From Opeltia flavorubescens (lineage: Eukaryota > Ascomycota > Lecanoromycetes > Teloschistales > Teloschistaceae): DNA of 64,000 bases. The position numbers and the translations under genes are program-made. Below, one piece after another: positions 11,901 to 23,969 of this stretch (the stretch's first letter is position 1; the number at the start of each line of letters is the position of its first letter). The stretch lies in contig KE546966.1 in the NCBI GenBank assembly GCA_000442125.1, positions 1,078,969-1,142,968 on the forward strand, written 5' to 3'. Below the pieces are notes generated by a model. It was not told the DNA's origin and made no database searches. It worked only from the letters and a program-made list of their open reading frames with translations.

Positions 11901-14900
11901 ATTGCTTTTGGATCAGCCTTTCTTGAGAAGTTTATAAACTCGAGTTTGGTACTGTTGTAAGAGTGGAGGAACTCTGTCAAACACTGTAGCAGGAAGCACC
12001 GGTACACGTAGATAGGGTGTTGTTCAGCTTTGAACTCAACCTTCTCACTCTTCTTGGGAGCTGATTCATCGTTCAGCGAGCCTGATTCAGGGCTCGATGT
12101 TCCAGTTGATACCCACTGTCCTTCCGTCTCCGTGCCTCTTGACGTGCTCTCGCCGGGGGCCTCGGCAGGAGTACTTTGTAATCCAGCTTCCGAAGGTTTC
12201 CGTCTAGCGGGAGCAGGGTCTTTGTCGTCAACTTCTTTGTAAGAGAAGAGCTCGCACAGAATGTAATGTACCACGCCACTAGGATTTTCGATGACAGGAG
12301 CTTTAATTTCTGGTGCCTTGGGCTTCGGTACAGGATCCTTCGGTGCTTTGGAAGACTCCTTGGCATCAGAAGGCTCGCCTGTATCCATTGCTTCCTTGAC
12401 CTCGGTCTCATCCGTGTCCATTTTGTNTTTGGTGGCTTCTTCCGCTTTCACTTCTGGTTTGAGGGACAGCAATTGCGGGCGAGGATTGAGGCTGGAATCG
12501 TAATCTTTGATTTCAAGCTTTTCATTGGTGACCTCAACAAAAAGGTTGGGGGCGCGAAGTGCCAAGTGGTACATCTGGCGAACGTAATTCGTAGTATCTG
12601 TAGGCCGACTTGGTCGGCTCTCAAAGTTCTGCAAAACCTCGCTTCTCATTATTTGTCGTATCGTGTCGTCATCTTCAATAATGTGACGGAGGATAAGCAT
12701 GAGTGAACTCTGCAACCGCTCATTGATACTTCCAGCGAGTTGCTTAACCATGACGAAGAGTCGTTGGATATTCTTCTTTTCCACCAGTTTCTCGGCGATG
12801 TTGCGATTTCGTGTGACAATGACTAGGGCCCGAACAACAGACAACGCAAGCGATTCGTCCTTGCCAACACGTGGTAAGATCTCGATCAGGGCGTCGAAAA
12901 GGGACATTTTATCGCTGAAAGACAAAACTGGATCCTCCAATACGGCAACTGGAACATTGCTAGGATCGGATTCAGGGCTTGGTTGTGTCCATTGAATCTT
13001 ATTGGGTTGAGCATCCTCTGAAAGGACTCGCTCAATCACTAGCAAAACCTGACCTATCCACGGCGAAGGTTCCTCGGCTTTTTGGTCCGGGAAGATCTTG
13101 ATGAAACTCAAGAGCTGGGAAAAGTTGCTTCTTAGCTCATCTAAGGTTGCTTGGTAGAAATCGTCGTCTTGGAGAACAAGACCTAGCAAATTTGCATAAG
13201 CCGCAATTTTCTTACCAGCAGGGCGAAAATCTTCGTCCAGTTGCAACGAGATCAACGACTGCACCAGTGTCTCACCAATGTCCCTTCGCATGGAAGTACT
13301 ATCTGCTGCTTTCAGTGCAGCAGCGCTGATAAGATCCGCTAGTTCGAATGTAACGTCGCTATGCACATTGAGGACGTCAAGAGCCCTCTCTATAAGATTT
13401 TCACGTATGGCAGACCGCTCATCGTCGAGATCATTGAGTGTGACGATATCGGGAACTTTGCTTGTAGGTACAAGGTCGACCTCCGAAACTGAAGGCGTTG
13501 CTCGACCGGGGGTAAGACGTTCTAATCCTCTGACCATAGGGTGTTCATCCATTACCTCGGTCATGCTGCTGAGCAGATTGTCAATGCTCATCGTCATTGC
13601 CTCAGTTGCAACCGCAGGTACCCCTGGAGCAGGCGGCGGGGCTACCGAGCCACCATCTGGGTCACTCGTCAGAGTGGCAGCTGGCGGTACCACAGTAGGT
13701 TCAATGTCTGTCGATGATGAAGGGTCGCTAGCAGAAGCCTGTTGGTCCATTGGTGAGTTATCTTCACCTGGCATCTCCATGTTTTCTACATGTGGGGCTG
13801 GAGCTTCACGATCATCTTGTGAGGGAGTTGCGGTCGGTGGCGAATCTTTCTTCTGTTCTTGATCGTATTCCGGAATAGGGTGCTCTGAGATCCTGCCACG
13901 TCCACGTGCTTGGCAGTATTCTTCTGCGAAGTGTTGTCCATTGTAGCATCGATAAAGAGCTTCGCGCGCCAGATTGCTATCGAATCCTTGATCTTTCAAC
14001 GATTTGACTCTATCCTCCGGAACATTGTACGTCTTGTGACTATGCTTGGCACGAACCGGAATTTTGTCGCCTCGCTTATGAGCTCCTTGTTCCTCGTTAC
14101 TTTCAAGCCCTGTCCGGAGTATGTCAATTAGGCACTTGACGATAGGATTCGGTGCCTTGTCCACAAAATCAGAGTCCCATATGGAGCGGACGGCAGGAAG
14201 GATAGCCATTCTTAGTTCAACGAGAAATTGAGGAGGGTGAAAATAAAAGGGCATGCCGCGATCTCGATCGTTGGATTGCATTGCAGTTGTCTGAGGAGAA
14301 TCTACCACAGCTTTGGGGGCAGCAATTTGCGTATAGAGATTGAGAATCATTCGTATGCCTCCATAAGCTGTAGCTAGTCGAAGGTGGCCGTCAGTCGAAT
14401 CTTTTCTGTAAGGACCTGAGAGCTGCGTTTTGGCTTCATCCACGAAAATTTCGAGAAGATTCTTGATCTCGTCGAGACCGCCAGCTACCTTAAAGGCTTG
14501 TAGTACAAGGGTTAAGCAGTGCTGGCTGGGATGATCTACCGGGCCTGTGACAACGTTAAGCTCAAAGGGAACATCAATGTCTCGTGGTAGGGGTTTACCT
14601 TCAATCAACAACTGTCCTAATGATGTCAATATCACGATCCAGTAAGACTGTCGATCCTTGACGTTATTTGACTCCTTAGGAGTAGAGAATTTCAGCTGCT
14701 CAAGAGTGGCTGTTGACATGGCATCGGCTATCATATGGGCACTCTGGCGGGCGTAAGTGTCAGGTCTTCGTTTCGCAATGAGCGCTTTGCCTAGTCCTTG
14801 GAGAAACGGCGTAATCGAAGCAGGGAGCTGACTCAGAAGGTACCGCAGAGCTAACACGTTGTTGAACTTGGGCGACTTCTCGTCCTTTCTTATCGAAGAT

Positions 14901-17900
14901 TGTCGGCGCTGCTTGTTGTTTGAAGTCGCAGATGTTGCAGACTCAGTCTCGCCATTACCGACCCGGTGCGGTGAGGTATCCTGTAAAGCCTCGTCACCAT
15001 CGAAAGATGAGACGCCCTGCGCAAGCAGACCAAATATATCGTCTGCCTCCTGGCTTCCTGTTCCATAACCTTTGACCTTGGTCGCTTCTTTCCATGAGTC
15101 TGGAATTGTATTCTGGAGTAAAATGTCTTCCCAAACACAGGTTCGGTGCAATTTCCCGAAGCTTCTGATAAGCTTGACATACATATCAGTGAGATTGACC
15201 TGCGTGAATACCGTATGACTAGACCGTGCGTTGAAGATCGGTGGAGAGAAAACTTCGTAGAGAACATTGCAAAGGGTATGTACAGCCACTAGTTGTTTGA
15301 TGACGAGGGTGCCGCTCAAAGGTGAACTCCCTTGATCTTCCGATTCTGTCTGGTTGGGGTTGGTGTACTTGGCAAAGAATGAAGTGGAATCAGCATAATT
15401 ACAAAGTGGCTCAATGATATCCAGCGCGTCCTGCGTACGCGTGAGGAGTGTTGGCATGACGAGGTGCGGCTTCTGCTCAACAAGCATGTGGATGACCCTT
15501 GCCATTTCATGACTTGCACTGTGGCTGTTGAAGTGGTATGAAACACTTGGAAGGGTAGCGAACTCAAGGACCAGCGCGGCTCCACCGGCGTCGATGAACG
15601 CAGAACAGACATTGCTGTTCTCAAAAAACCCTCCCAAGAACTTCATAGCGGTACCAATATAGGTTGATGTTGTTTCATCCGCATTGGTATCGGCCGTGAG
15701 ACGGTCGAAGTCGTAGAGCAGTGGTTGATCCTCGCCTGCTACACCTGCGTCTTCCATAATCACATCGCTGTCCTGTCGAGCTCCATGTATGTCGGTTTCT
15801 TGAGGACTGTTCTGAACTGCAGAGAAGCCGCCTGCAATTTCAATTTTTCCATCTTCAGTCTCGATCCACAGTTTTGCGCCGAGCCCATCCTTACTCGCTC
15901 GATTCTTACAAAGGTTAGATACACGGCGGATCATCTGGATGATGGCTTGCATAACGGGTTGCTTAAGTTGAGGATAGTGGCGTACTAGCTCATCGAAAGA
16001 GCTTCCTAGCAGTCGAGGCAACTCCGACTCGCCAGTCATAGACTTGATGTGTTCTGGGCTTTCGAAGATCTCAAAGAACCTATCCAAAGCCTTAGAACGG
16101 AGGAAGAGGTTCAGCCCAGCGTTGTTGAGACATATAGCGCCAAATGCTTGGGGAATCGTCACAATTGCATCTGTCGCAGGTAATATTCCTTGAGCAAGCG
16201 GGTAACGTCGTTGCGACAGTGAAGCACCATTTTCCAGAGGAGCCGTTTGCGTTGGAGGTTCTAGCGTTGAAGGGGTAACATCGGATGTTGATCGATGAGC
16301 TTGATCCTCGGATGGAGAAGAAGAATCTTCATTCTCGTCAGTAACCTCGAGGTCGGTAATGCGTTCGCACGACACGCATTCTAGAAATCCTTTGCTAAGG
16401 CCAGCTTCAGCAATGATACTATAACTCGTTGGCTCGTTATGGATAAAGCTGCTCAGTATATTGACAGCACCGCTCCACACACTTGAGCCAAATATGGTTG
16501 GGTTCATGATGACTATCTTCAGTCCGCCTAGGAGCCGAGGTGAATCAATCAGATTCCGTAGCAATCGGTCGACATTGCCTCCACCATGCGACATCATATG
16601 GTTCACGAATTTGAAAAGCCATCGGAGCGTCTGCTGCAGGAAATAAGGAACTTCATAATCGATGGCTTGGTTTCGGTACGCCACAGGTATCCCTCGACCA
16701 CTTCTAGCATAGTCCATGGAGGATGAGACCTCATGCGCGACCAAATCAGAGATTGTATCCAGACCCTTAACATTAGCAAAAGTTTGAAACGCATCTCGCA
16801 TGGTGTAGACTAAGGTGTTCAAGAAGGTAAGAACCTTATGATGATGGCGTTCTGCTTTATCAGTCCGTAGATTCAGCATTTCAATCAGAATTTCGAATAG
16901 ACCAGCACCGATAAGGGTTTCTCCAGTGCGGGGAGAGGACGATGGGAGAGCATCAAGGAGTGAGAACAGCGCTTCGCGCCACTCCTCACGGTCAGCATCA
17001 TGCTCCTCTTCAGCAGCTCCTTCGATAGCCATATTTGTTGCTGCCTTTTTCAAGGTCTGCAGTAGGATGCCGTGATTGACATTGATGTTGAGAGCTGCAC
17101 AAACGTCTGGTGCTCTGGACTTGTGTTTGGTCAAGGATTCAAGGGCTTGGAAAGCTACCGCTTGAAGGCGAAGAGGGATTTGGGAATTCGCTCCCCGGGG
17201 ACTCTGCAGCAACTCCGTAAGCTGATAAGCAAGTTGTAGACGTCGTGGCTCATCTGAGTCTTGCTGTAAGATTTTCTGCTGGAAGGTGGTATCTGGATAA
17301 ATGTATGCAAGATTAGTCAAAGCCAGCAATCGAACCATCAAAAGCTCTTGGCGTGTTGTCAGTGATGTGGTCATGGCATGAGCCACCCGTAGCCGGGTAA
17401 GGAGGTCATATTGATGGTCTTTGGGGATGTTTGGCAGAGTTTCTTTAAGGATGTCGGGCACTGGTGTCGTTGAGATCTTTGAAAGCGAGATGTCCAGACT
17501 CTTCATTCCACCTTGGCTGGCCTCTTCCGCCTTGCTTGTGGAGGCAGTCACCATGTTGTCTGGTGAATCTTCCGCACTTGAAGGGCGGCTTGAGCGAGAA
17601 AGGTTTGAAGGACGTCGGGTTGGAGTCGGCGTTGTGGGTGTACTTATCTTTGCACTTTCTGGAGAAATCGACGGCGGCTGATAGTACCTCATCTGGACAC
17701 TTCCCCATTCCTCCCATAATGACTTGTCCGACTCTGACACGTTGGAAGGTTTCTTGTCTGAGACACCATTCAAATGGGGCTTCTGTTCACTTGCAATAGC
17801 CAAGAGATCAGACGGCTGAACTGAATCCAAAGGTTTGCTATGCGAAGAAGACCGTCTTCTTTCTTTTCCCTTGCCGATAGGCGTGCCGTTTGCATCGGGA

Positions 17901-18627
17901 TGAGTTTCTGCATTCATGGAGGAACCAGACTTATTGAAAGGGTTAGCCAGCCGCTGGACTTTCTCCAGATCGATGTTATAGTGGCTTGCAAGTAGAGCAT
18001 TGTTAAGATGCTGGCTAGCGTTGGTACCTCTTTGTCTTGATGCGTGGTATCTTTGGGCGAGACGTATTGCTAGCTGTAGAGCACTGGCAAGTAATGGAAG
18101 ATCCGTTGTGTTTAAAAGGTCACCCAGCCGGTCACTGCTACTATAAAGACTGCGATTGCCACAACTCTCCATGAGGTCGCGAGAAAATGACAGGACGCTT
18201 AACGCCAGCTGTCTATCACCGTCTTGTCCAAATCCCAAGTTGTCAAGTTCATCTCGGGTTGTAACAACAGCACTAGCATCTTTCCCTTCTTCAGCAACGC
18301 CTTTTTCAAGCAACTTGCGTCCGAAAGGTGCTGTCTGCGGGCCCTTATGCAAGCCATACTCTCTATTGAATTGCTCGAGTATGACGTCAAAACGGTTGAG
18401 AAGTGGGATCCAGTGATAGAGGTCTCCCCTAGGAAAAGGCCATTTCCGCGGGAAGGCTTGAAGATGTGCAGGTAGGTGCACGACTGGAAGAGTGGCCGCT
18501 TTTGTGACGAACTCTGCTATCGCCGGAGACTACCATGCATTTTAGCCAATTCAATACATATCATATGTTGGCTGCTTACTACTGTTGCTTCATGCTTCGG
18601 GCCCGCTGCCTTCTTAATTCTCCCCAT
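5972..18627 (-). CDS. TOM1: Giant HECT E3 ubiquitin ligase, Tom1/HUWE1 family
   Basis: Transfers ubiquitin to excess histones, ribosomal proteins and other substrates in this family. Three exons: 18580-18627, one of 12.4 kb at 6118-18529, and 5972-6066, giving about 4184 residues. The first exon encodes only 16 residues (start MGRIKKA), joined to SPAIAEF after an intron of 50 bases. The N-terminal third is helical armadillo-like (DUF908 and DUF913 type). A UBA-like segment lies near 1519-1555 (DQGFDSNLA..ALYRC), a very acidic Asp/Glu region near 2410-2710, and ubiquitin-binding motifs near 3050-3160 (LPEDLREEVL, LPPDIREELL, LDPGLRQAVL). The HECT domain begins near 3825. Its catalytic cysteine is Cys4151 in SSHTCFN, only seven bases before the last intron; the final exon supplies QLDLPEY and the terminal FGFA. 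Two ambiguous bases (11048, 12427) leave two unknown residues. Confidence 0.96.
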
Positions 18628-20015
18628 GGTGGCGAACGGATGAGCGTGATTCACTCATGTGAGTGCCCTTTGTATACCTCGCGAATCGTACAGAATGTTT
18701 TCCAATATATGGCGTTCTGATAGCAATCGGAAATCGGTTTCAGAAGATAAGTCTGTCGGGAGCGTTGGCCTAGAGAATTAGTGTCTCGGGAGAAATTAGG
18801 TTACCTTATTAGCAGATCTGCGCGTTCGATGGGATTAGTAGACACCTCAGAGACTTCGAAGAGGCTTTTAGGAATTGTTGGTTGAGCTTCGGTGGAATGA
18901 GAAACTTAAAACTTCACGAGGCCGGAGGTTGTGTATGAAGTGATGGAAGTAGATGAAGTTCAGCGGTGCAGGTCGCCTAGCTTCTTCTGTGGGTTGAGAG
19001 TAAATAGTAGTGAGCTGGAGTGCTTCTCGATGATGGGAGTGAATTTATGATGAGGTTCCTGAAATGACGAAAGTCTCTGTAGTTGTTCAACTGCAGGTAG
19101 AAATTGGGAAGGCGTATAAAGCTAACCCGCTAATAATCTGTTACTCCGCTAGCGCCCTTTTTAAGCTCCGTGACCTCGCCAAGGCTTGCCTTTATTGTTA
19201 ATCCCTCTCACTTCTACCAGATTTGAACAGCATCGTTCTACAGCCAACAATATTAACTATACATGCTTCAATGTATTTGAAGCACTATGAGACGTCTGGA
19301 ATGGGATCTTAGTCATTATGATGTCAAATCTCGATACTGCGGCAACAAGGCACTGAATATATCTACTATTTCACGGCATAGAGACACCACACACTGATTT
19401 TGTATTACATAGGGAGGGTAACAACAATTCTTGTACTCGAAAAGTTAAATGCAATTAAACACAGTATTCATCTTCCTCAAAAGTCGAGCTATGTTCCCAT
19501 AGCCCTGAAATTAACTTCCTGCGAAGCTTCTCTTAGGAACAAAGTCCAATCTCAATAGACATCAGGCACATTCTTACCATGCACAACTCAAAAATCTGCT
19601 GGACTGCTGCTGAAATTCGTATGATTACCGATTGGGCCTTGGGACTACATTCAGTCAGCCTCCTTCACTAATCCACACAATCTCTCGCCATAGATGTGGC
19701 CAACACTCGTTAAAACATATAGGGTACAAGCGTGCATCAATATGCTTTAGCTATGACATTATACTACTCATGTAATCGTTGTTGAAGAATCAGCAATGAA
19801 TGTTCAGAATACCTAGCCTTCAATAATCAAATGGAATTTTCCAATGGCATAAAATAAAATAAGATGAAGCATATTAATTTTATTTTTACGAGGAGACTAT
19901 CTTGCATGAAGGCGTACTTCACACGTCAAAGACTTGCCAAGCCGTCCATCTTCCACCATTGAAAGCCACTCGTAAATTTAAAACCGACTGTGCCCTCCAC
20001 CAATTGTCCGCCCAA
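18628..20015. other. Long divergent intergenic region
   Basis: About 1.4 kb between the divergent starts of TOM1 and TSC13, so it must hold both promoters. The right half is A+T-rich. I found no frame that looks coding, no tRNA and no repeat. Confidence 0.6.
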
Positions 20016-21077
20016 ATGGCTTCGAAAACACTGACATTCTCTGTCAGACCACGGGGTGAGCTTTCGGTACGATTCTTCTCCACATTCCTGTAACTTACAC
20101 GTACCCAGGGAAACCGCTCCACAAGCTCCCCGAAGAGCTTCCCCTTCCTTCAACCAGTGCCTCCTCCGACCTCTACAACCAGCTTGCAACCTCCTCCAAG
20201 ACCTCCGTTCACCGTCTCCGGATCACCAAAGGCAGCGATGGAACTCACATCCCCAACACAGCCTCTCTCCCAATCTCAGACACAGGACTCCGAGACGGAT
20301 CAACCATCTACGTTAAAGATCTAGGTACACTACCCTGCTCATCCTCTGAATCTTCCTTCTCCCCAGCTCTTTCCATTCCCTTTAACGAAGAATGACAAAA
20401 CACGCTGACTCCCTTCCCCCTCAAACCCAGGCCCCCAAATATCCTGGCGTCTCGTCTACTTCCTCGAATACATCGGCCCCCTCCTCATCCACCCCCTTCT
20501 CTACGCCATCCTCCCCGCCTCCCCACCCTCAACACTCCAATCCCTCTCCTGCGCCTTCATAACACTGCATTTCCTCAAACGAGAAATCGAAACTCTGTTC
20601 GTGCACCGCTTCTCCGCCGCAACGATGCCGCTGTTCAATCTCTTCAAGAATAGCACGCATTATTGGTTGCTTGCGGGCTTGAATATTGCGGTCTTTACGT
20701 ACCGTCCTTCTTCACCCGCCGCAGGGGAGAGTAATCCGTGGATCACGTGGCCAGCGGTGCTGTTATTCGTTGTCGGGGAGTTGGGGAATTTGTACACGCA
20801 TCTCGTCTTGCGAGATCTACGGTCCGCAAATGGGAATGAGAGGGGTATCCCGAAGGGGCTGGGGTTCGGCATCGTAACGTGCCCGAATTACATGTTTGAG
20901 ACAATGGCGTGGCTGGGGATCACGCTGGTGACGTGGAGTTTGAGTAGCGTGCTGTTTGCGGCGGTGGCGATTGTGCAGATGGGGCTTTGGGCGGGAAAGA
21001 GGGAGGAGAGGTATCGGCGGGAGTTTGGGGGAAAGTATGCGAAAAAGAGGTGGGTTATGTTGCCGGGTTTGTGGTAG
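20016..21077 (+). CDS. TSC13: Very-long-chain enoyl-CoA reductase (Tsc13)
   Basis: Catalyses the last reduction of each very-long-chain fatty-acid elongation cycle in the ER, feeding sphingolipid synthesis. Three exons (20016-20055, 20109-20324, 20431-21077) give 300 residues. The N-terminal 85 residues form the ubiquitin-like domain of this family (start MASKTLTFSVRPRG). Membrane segments follow from SWRLVYFLEYIGPLL, with KREIETLFVHRFS at the start of the steroid-5-alpha-reductase-like domain. The C-terminal part has CPNYMFE, the conserved WLGITLVTWS membrane helix, and the tail REEFGGKYAKK-like stretch (here RYRREFGGKYAKKRW). Both introns join in phase 1. Length and domain order are normal for fungi. 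Confidence 0.95.
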
Positions 21078-21519
21078 GGGTGTTAGCATGCTTCGATGTA
21101 TGCTGTCCCTTTCAGACAGTGATGGTGGGACCTGCTAAAGAGTGTGCTCCTGGAAAGAGCGGACAACGGTTCTAGCTTTGAACATCTGCACATGGCCCGG
21201 AGTGCAGAGCTTGTCACAAAGACCCGGAGCACGGAATTGGTGGACTTATTCAAATATCTGATGCAATTGTCCTCTCACACTAGACTATCTCAACACCGTC
21301 CATGCTAAAAGCCAACAACGGCCATGAAAACTATTTACAAGAAACCCTCTCATCCAATTAAAACATCATAATCCTTCTTCTCTTTCATTCCTTTCCATTC
21401 AATTCCATCCTGTTCATATCGTCGCTTTCTGCATCCACATTCACATAAAAAGGTTAAAACCACACATCCCCAACACCTCGCTGAGAAGAACAAACAAACT
21501 CTGGTATCATCAACACCTC
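21078..21519. other. Intergenic between convergent genes
   Basis: 3' flanks of TSC13 and the Ser/Ala-rich protein gene. The right part is rich in short C/T runs. No gene seen. Confidence 0.55.
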
Positions 21520-22734
21520 TCACATCACCAAAAGCACCATCCCCATCCCCAGGGCCGCCAGTCCCCCCAAGAGTCCACCTTCCCTCCTCCCTGCAGCCCC
21601 TGAATTTGGTGGTGCAGCCGTGCTAGCACTAGCAGGACTACTCGTCGTAGCCGCTGGTGCCGTCGTCGCTGCAGCACTAGGACTGGTCTCGACAGCACTA
21701 CTCGCAGTCGTGGAAGTGATCGTCGCACTCCGAGTGCTGGTCGTAAAGGAAGAAGTGTCGATGACGAGACTCGTTGGTAAAGCGCCGGCGGATGACGTGA
21801 CCGATCCAATACCCGAACTGGCGGCTCCGGCCAGTGAAGTAGCGCCGCTGGATGCAGCTCCGGCTAAGGAAGTGGCTACACTTGAAGCAGCGGCGATTTG
21901 AGAACTCGCTGCACCAGCCAGGGAAGTGGCGCCACTTGATGCAGCTCCGACAACTGATGCAGCTGCAGAGCTCGCGGCGGCAAGACCAGAAGTTGCAGAG
22001 TTGAGTGCGGAGTTTGCGTTTGAGGACGCGGCAGCGAGGGCGGAGGAGGCGGAGTTGGCTGCTGCTGAGGCGAGGGAAGCAGGCGTGACTGGAACTGGAA
22101 CGATGGGTGTGGGGGTGAGGTTGCCAGCTTTGGAGGTGATGGAGGAGGCTACGGCACCAGCTGAGGAGCCGATGGTAGAAGCTTGGGCGCCGGCTGAGGA
22201 GGCGATGCTGCTTGCTACAGTGGCTGCCGAGCTAGCGATTGCAGAGGCGCTGCCAGCGACTGCGCTGGTAAGAGAACCGACAGCGGTCTGAATGGAGGAA
22301 GCTATAGTGGCGGGCGGAGGAGGTGCGACGATGATGGGAGAGAGTGTGACAGCGCCGGTTGGGACGGAGGCGCTAGAGGGGAGATTGATGGAGGTGGTGT
22401 AGTCATTGATGGTGATGGGAACAACAGCACCGGGGCTCAACGATTCGACCGAAGCTTGATAGGACTGGGGTATTTCATTTGCGATAGAGCTGATCTGGTT
22501 GGCTGGGGCCGTCACGACGATGGTTTGAGTCGCGACAGCGGGGGCGTAGGCGGTAGTCTGAGTGACTGTCGCAACAGGCATTGTCATGTAGACGGTAGTC
22601 GTGGGTGCTTCGGGCAAGGGAACAACGATGGATGTTTCTTTGCCATTGATGCTGAAAGTGTATGTGGTGAGGCTCTGGGCATTGCCGATGATTGGTAGAG
22701 CCACGAGGGCGATGGATGTGGCGATGGAGAGCAT
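21520..22734 (-). CDS. Ser/Ala-repeat GPI-anchored-type surface protein
   Basis: Not a recognised family. A 404-residue single-exon frame starts at the ATG at 22734; the frame stays open upstream but has no earlier ATG. Residues 1-19 (MLSIATSIALVALPIIGNA) form a signal peptide. The first 150 residues are Thr/Pro/Val-rich. The middle, about 160-340, is almost only Ser, Ala, Gly and Thr with imperfect repeats around SSGATSLAGA, separated by ASSIASSAG-like units. The C-terminus has small residues (NSGAAG) and then a hydrophobic tail GLAALGMGMVLLVM, the pattern of a GPI-anchor signal. Likely an O-mannosylated cell-wall or plasma-membrane protein. The low-complexity sequence also keeps the opposite strand open, which I read as a by-product of composition. 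Confidence 0.75.
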   Translation of the reverse strand: MLSIATSIALVALPIIGNAQSLTTYTFSINGKETSIVVPLPEAPTTTVYMTMPVATVTQTTAYAPAVATQTIVVTAPANQISSIANEIPQSYQASVESLSPGAVVPITINDYTTSINLPSSASVPTGAVTLSPIIVAPPPPATIASSIQTAVGSLTSAVAGSASAIASSAATVASSIASSAGAQASTIGSSAGAVASSITSKAGNLTPTPIVPVPVTPASLASAAANSASSALAAASSNANSALNSATSGLAAASSAAASVVGAASSGATSLAGAASSQIAAASSVATSLAGAASSGATSLAGAASSGIGSVTSSAGALPTSLVIDTSSFTTSTRSATITSTTASSAVETSPSAAATTAPAATTSSPASASTAAPPNSGAAGRREGGLLGGLAALGMGMVLLVM

Positions 22735-23969
22735 GGCAATGATATTAAACCAGAGATACTTGAGAATCTGACCAGTGGAATGAGAGCGCAAGAGAAGAAT
22801 GGAAGATGCGAGGAAGGAATGAGGTTCGCGATGTCAATTATCTTCTTCAATTGGTGTTCGGAGTGGCTGGGATGAACATGGCCCAACCTCTGATTTTGAA
22901 GTATACAAACATGGCTGGCACAACAAACAAGGAAAGCCGCTAAAGAGACGCGCCATCCTAAACTAATAGTATGGACTTGTTGACTGCAGACTGGAGATGA
23001 TGATCAAGGATACAAACAGGATAAATCAACATGGTGAAGTTGGCGCCCATTGGGGATGCTTCGCAATACTCGGATAGTGTCAATGCATGCCTTGGTTTCA
23101 TGATCGTCGCCTACCAATAGGTTGACAGTTGCCACAATGTTCCCAAACATAGCTCTCGGCCTGGATTGACTTACGTGGCTCTTCATAGCAGCACAGCTGC
23201 TGTTCGAAGACTTGACGTCCGGTGAACTTCCGAGGCTCTTTCTCAATTTCCAAGGAACGGACCCTTGTCATTCTGGCCAATGCGGTGTGGCAAGGGTGGC
23301 TGGTAGCTTAGTCTAATTCTCACTCTAATCTGATGTCACAGACACCAACGACACGAAGTATCGAATTCTTCAGCTATGGATAATGCTGTCATATGTAGAC
23401 ATTCATTCATTTTTTTCATTGTGTTTTATCGCGTAATATTATTCGCAATGTTCTATGTAATACAGCATATGGGTGCTCGGACTGGGTTGGGTAACAGAAA
23501 CAAGCGACGTCGATCCAATAAATGCGCTGATCTTGATCANCATAATAGCTCGCTGCTGAAGACGTATCTATTCTTGGGCGAAGCTAGAATGTCCCAGGCT
23601 CGTAGATTGATCTACAGAAGCATGTCCCAGTTGCCTTTTCGACAACTTGACCCGCCTCAGAGTTCAGACTATCCAGACTATCACTGCGAATCTGTCAGCA
23701 TTACCCTCATGACGCTAATTTTGAGAGAACGTTGTGAGCAGCATGAGGAATTTCAGACAGCAGTTGGTACAAAATGTATCCACACAAATGTTCAGAACAG
23801 GTCTGTGTTGTGATTGTTGCTTCATCATGGTATTTTGGGAGGAACAGCGGGTGGAAGAGACTTACCCAAGGACTGAAGCGGTAATGGCATGCTTCAACTA
23901 AGCGAGCGGCTTATCCGCGTACAAGATCTTCGTAATATTGAAAAAATTGTAAATTGGGTCATCCTTCCC
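22735..23969. other. Intergenic with one unsupported open frame
   Basis: Upstream region of the surface-protein gene and 3' flank of the histidine phosphatase. A 145-codon open frame at 23376-23813 on the plus strand begins with ATG, but it spans an ambiguous base, has a composition unlike the neighbours and shows no motif that I recognise. I do not call it a gene. Confidence 0.5.

Noticed and set aside
18820-18840. GCGTTCGATGGG as a possible tRNA T-arm
   Set aside because: No matching D-arm, anticodon arm or acceptor stem around it.
21620-22291. Two open frames opposite the Ser/Ala-rich gene
   Set aside because: Ala/Ser/Thr codons read backward rarely give stops. The translations are Ala/Glu-rich noise without a signal or domain.
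23098-23280. Short minus-strand frame with a GTAAGT donor
   Set aside because: Only 57 codons after its ATG, and no convincing partner exon.
23376-23813. 145-codon frame starting with ATG
   Set aside because: Spans an ambiguous base, has no domain or signal, and lies in a promoter-sized gap.
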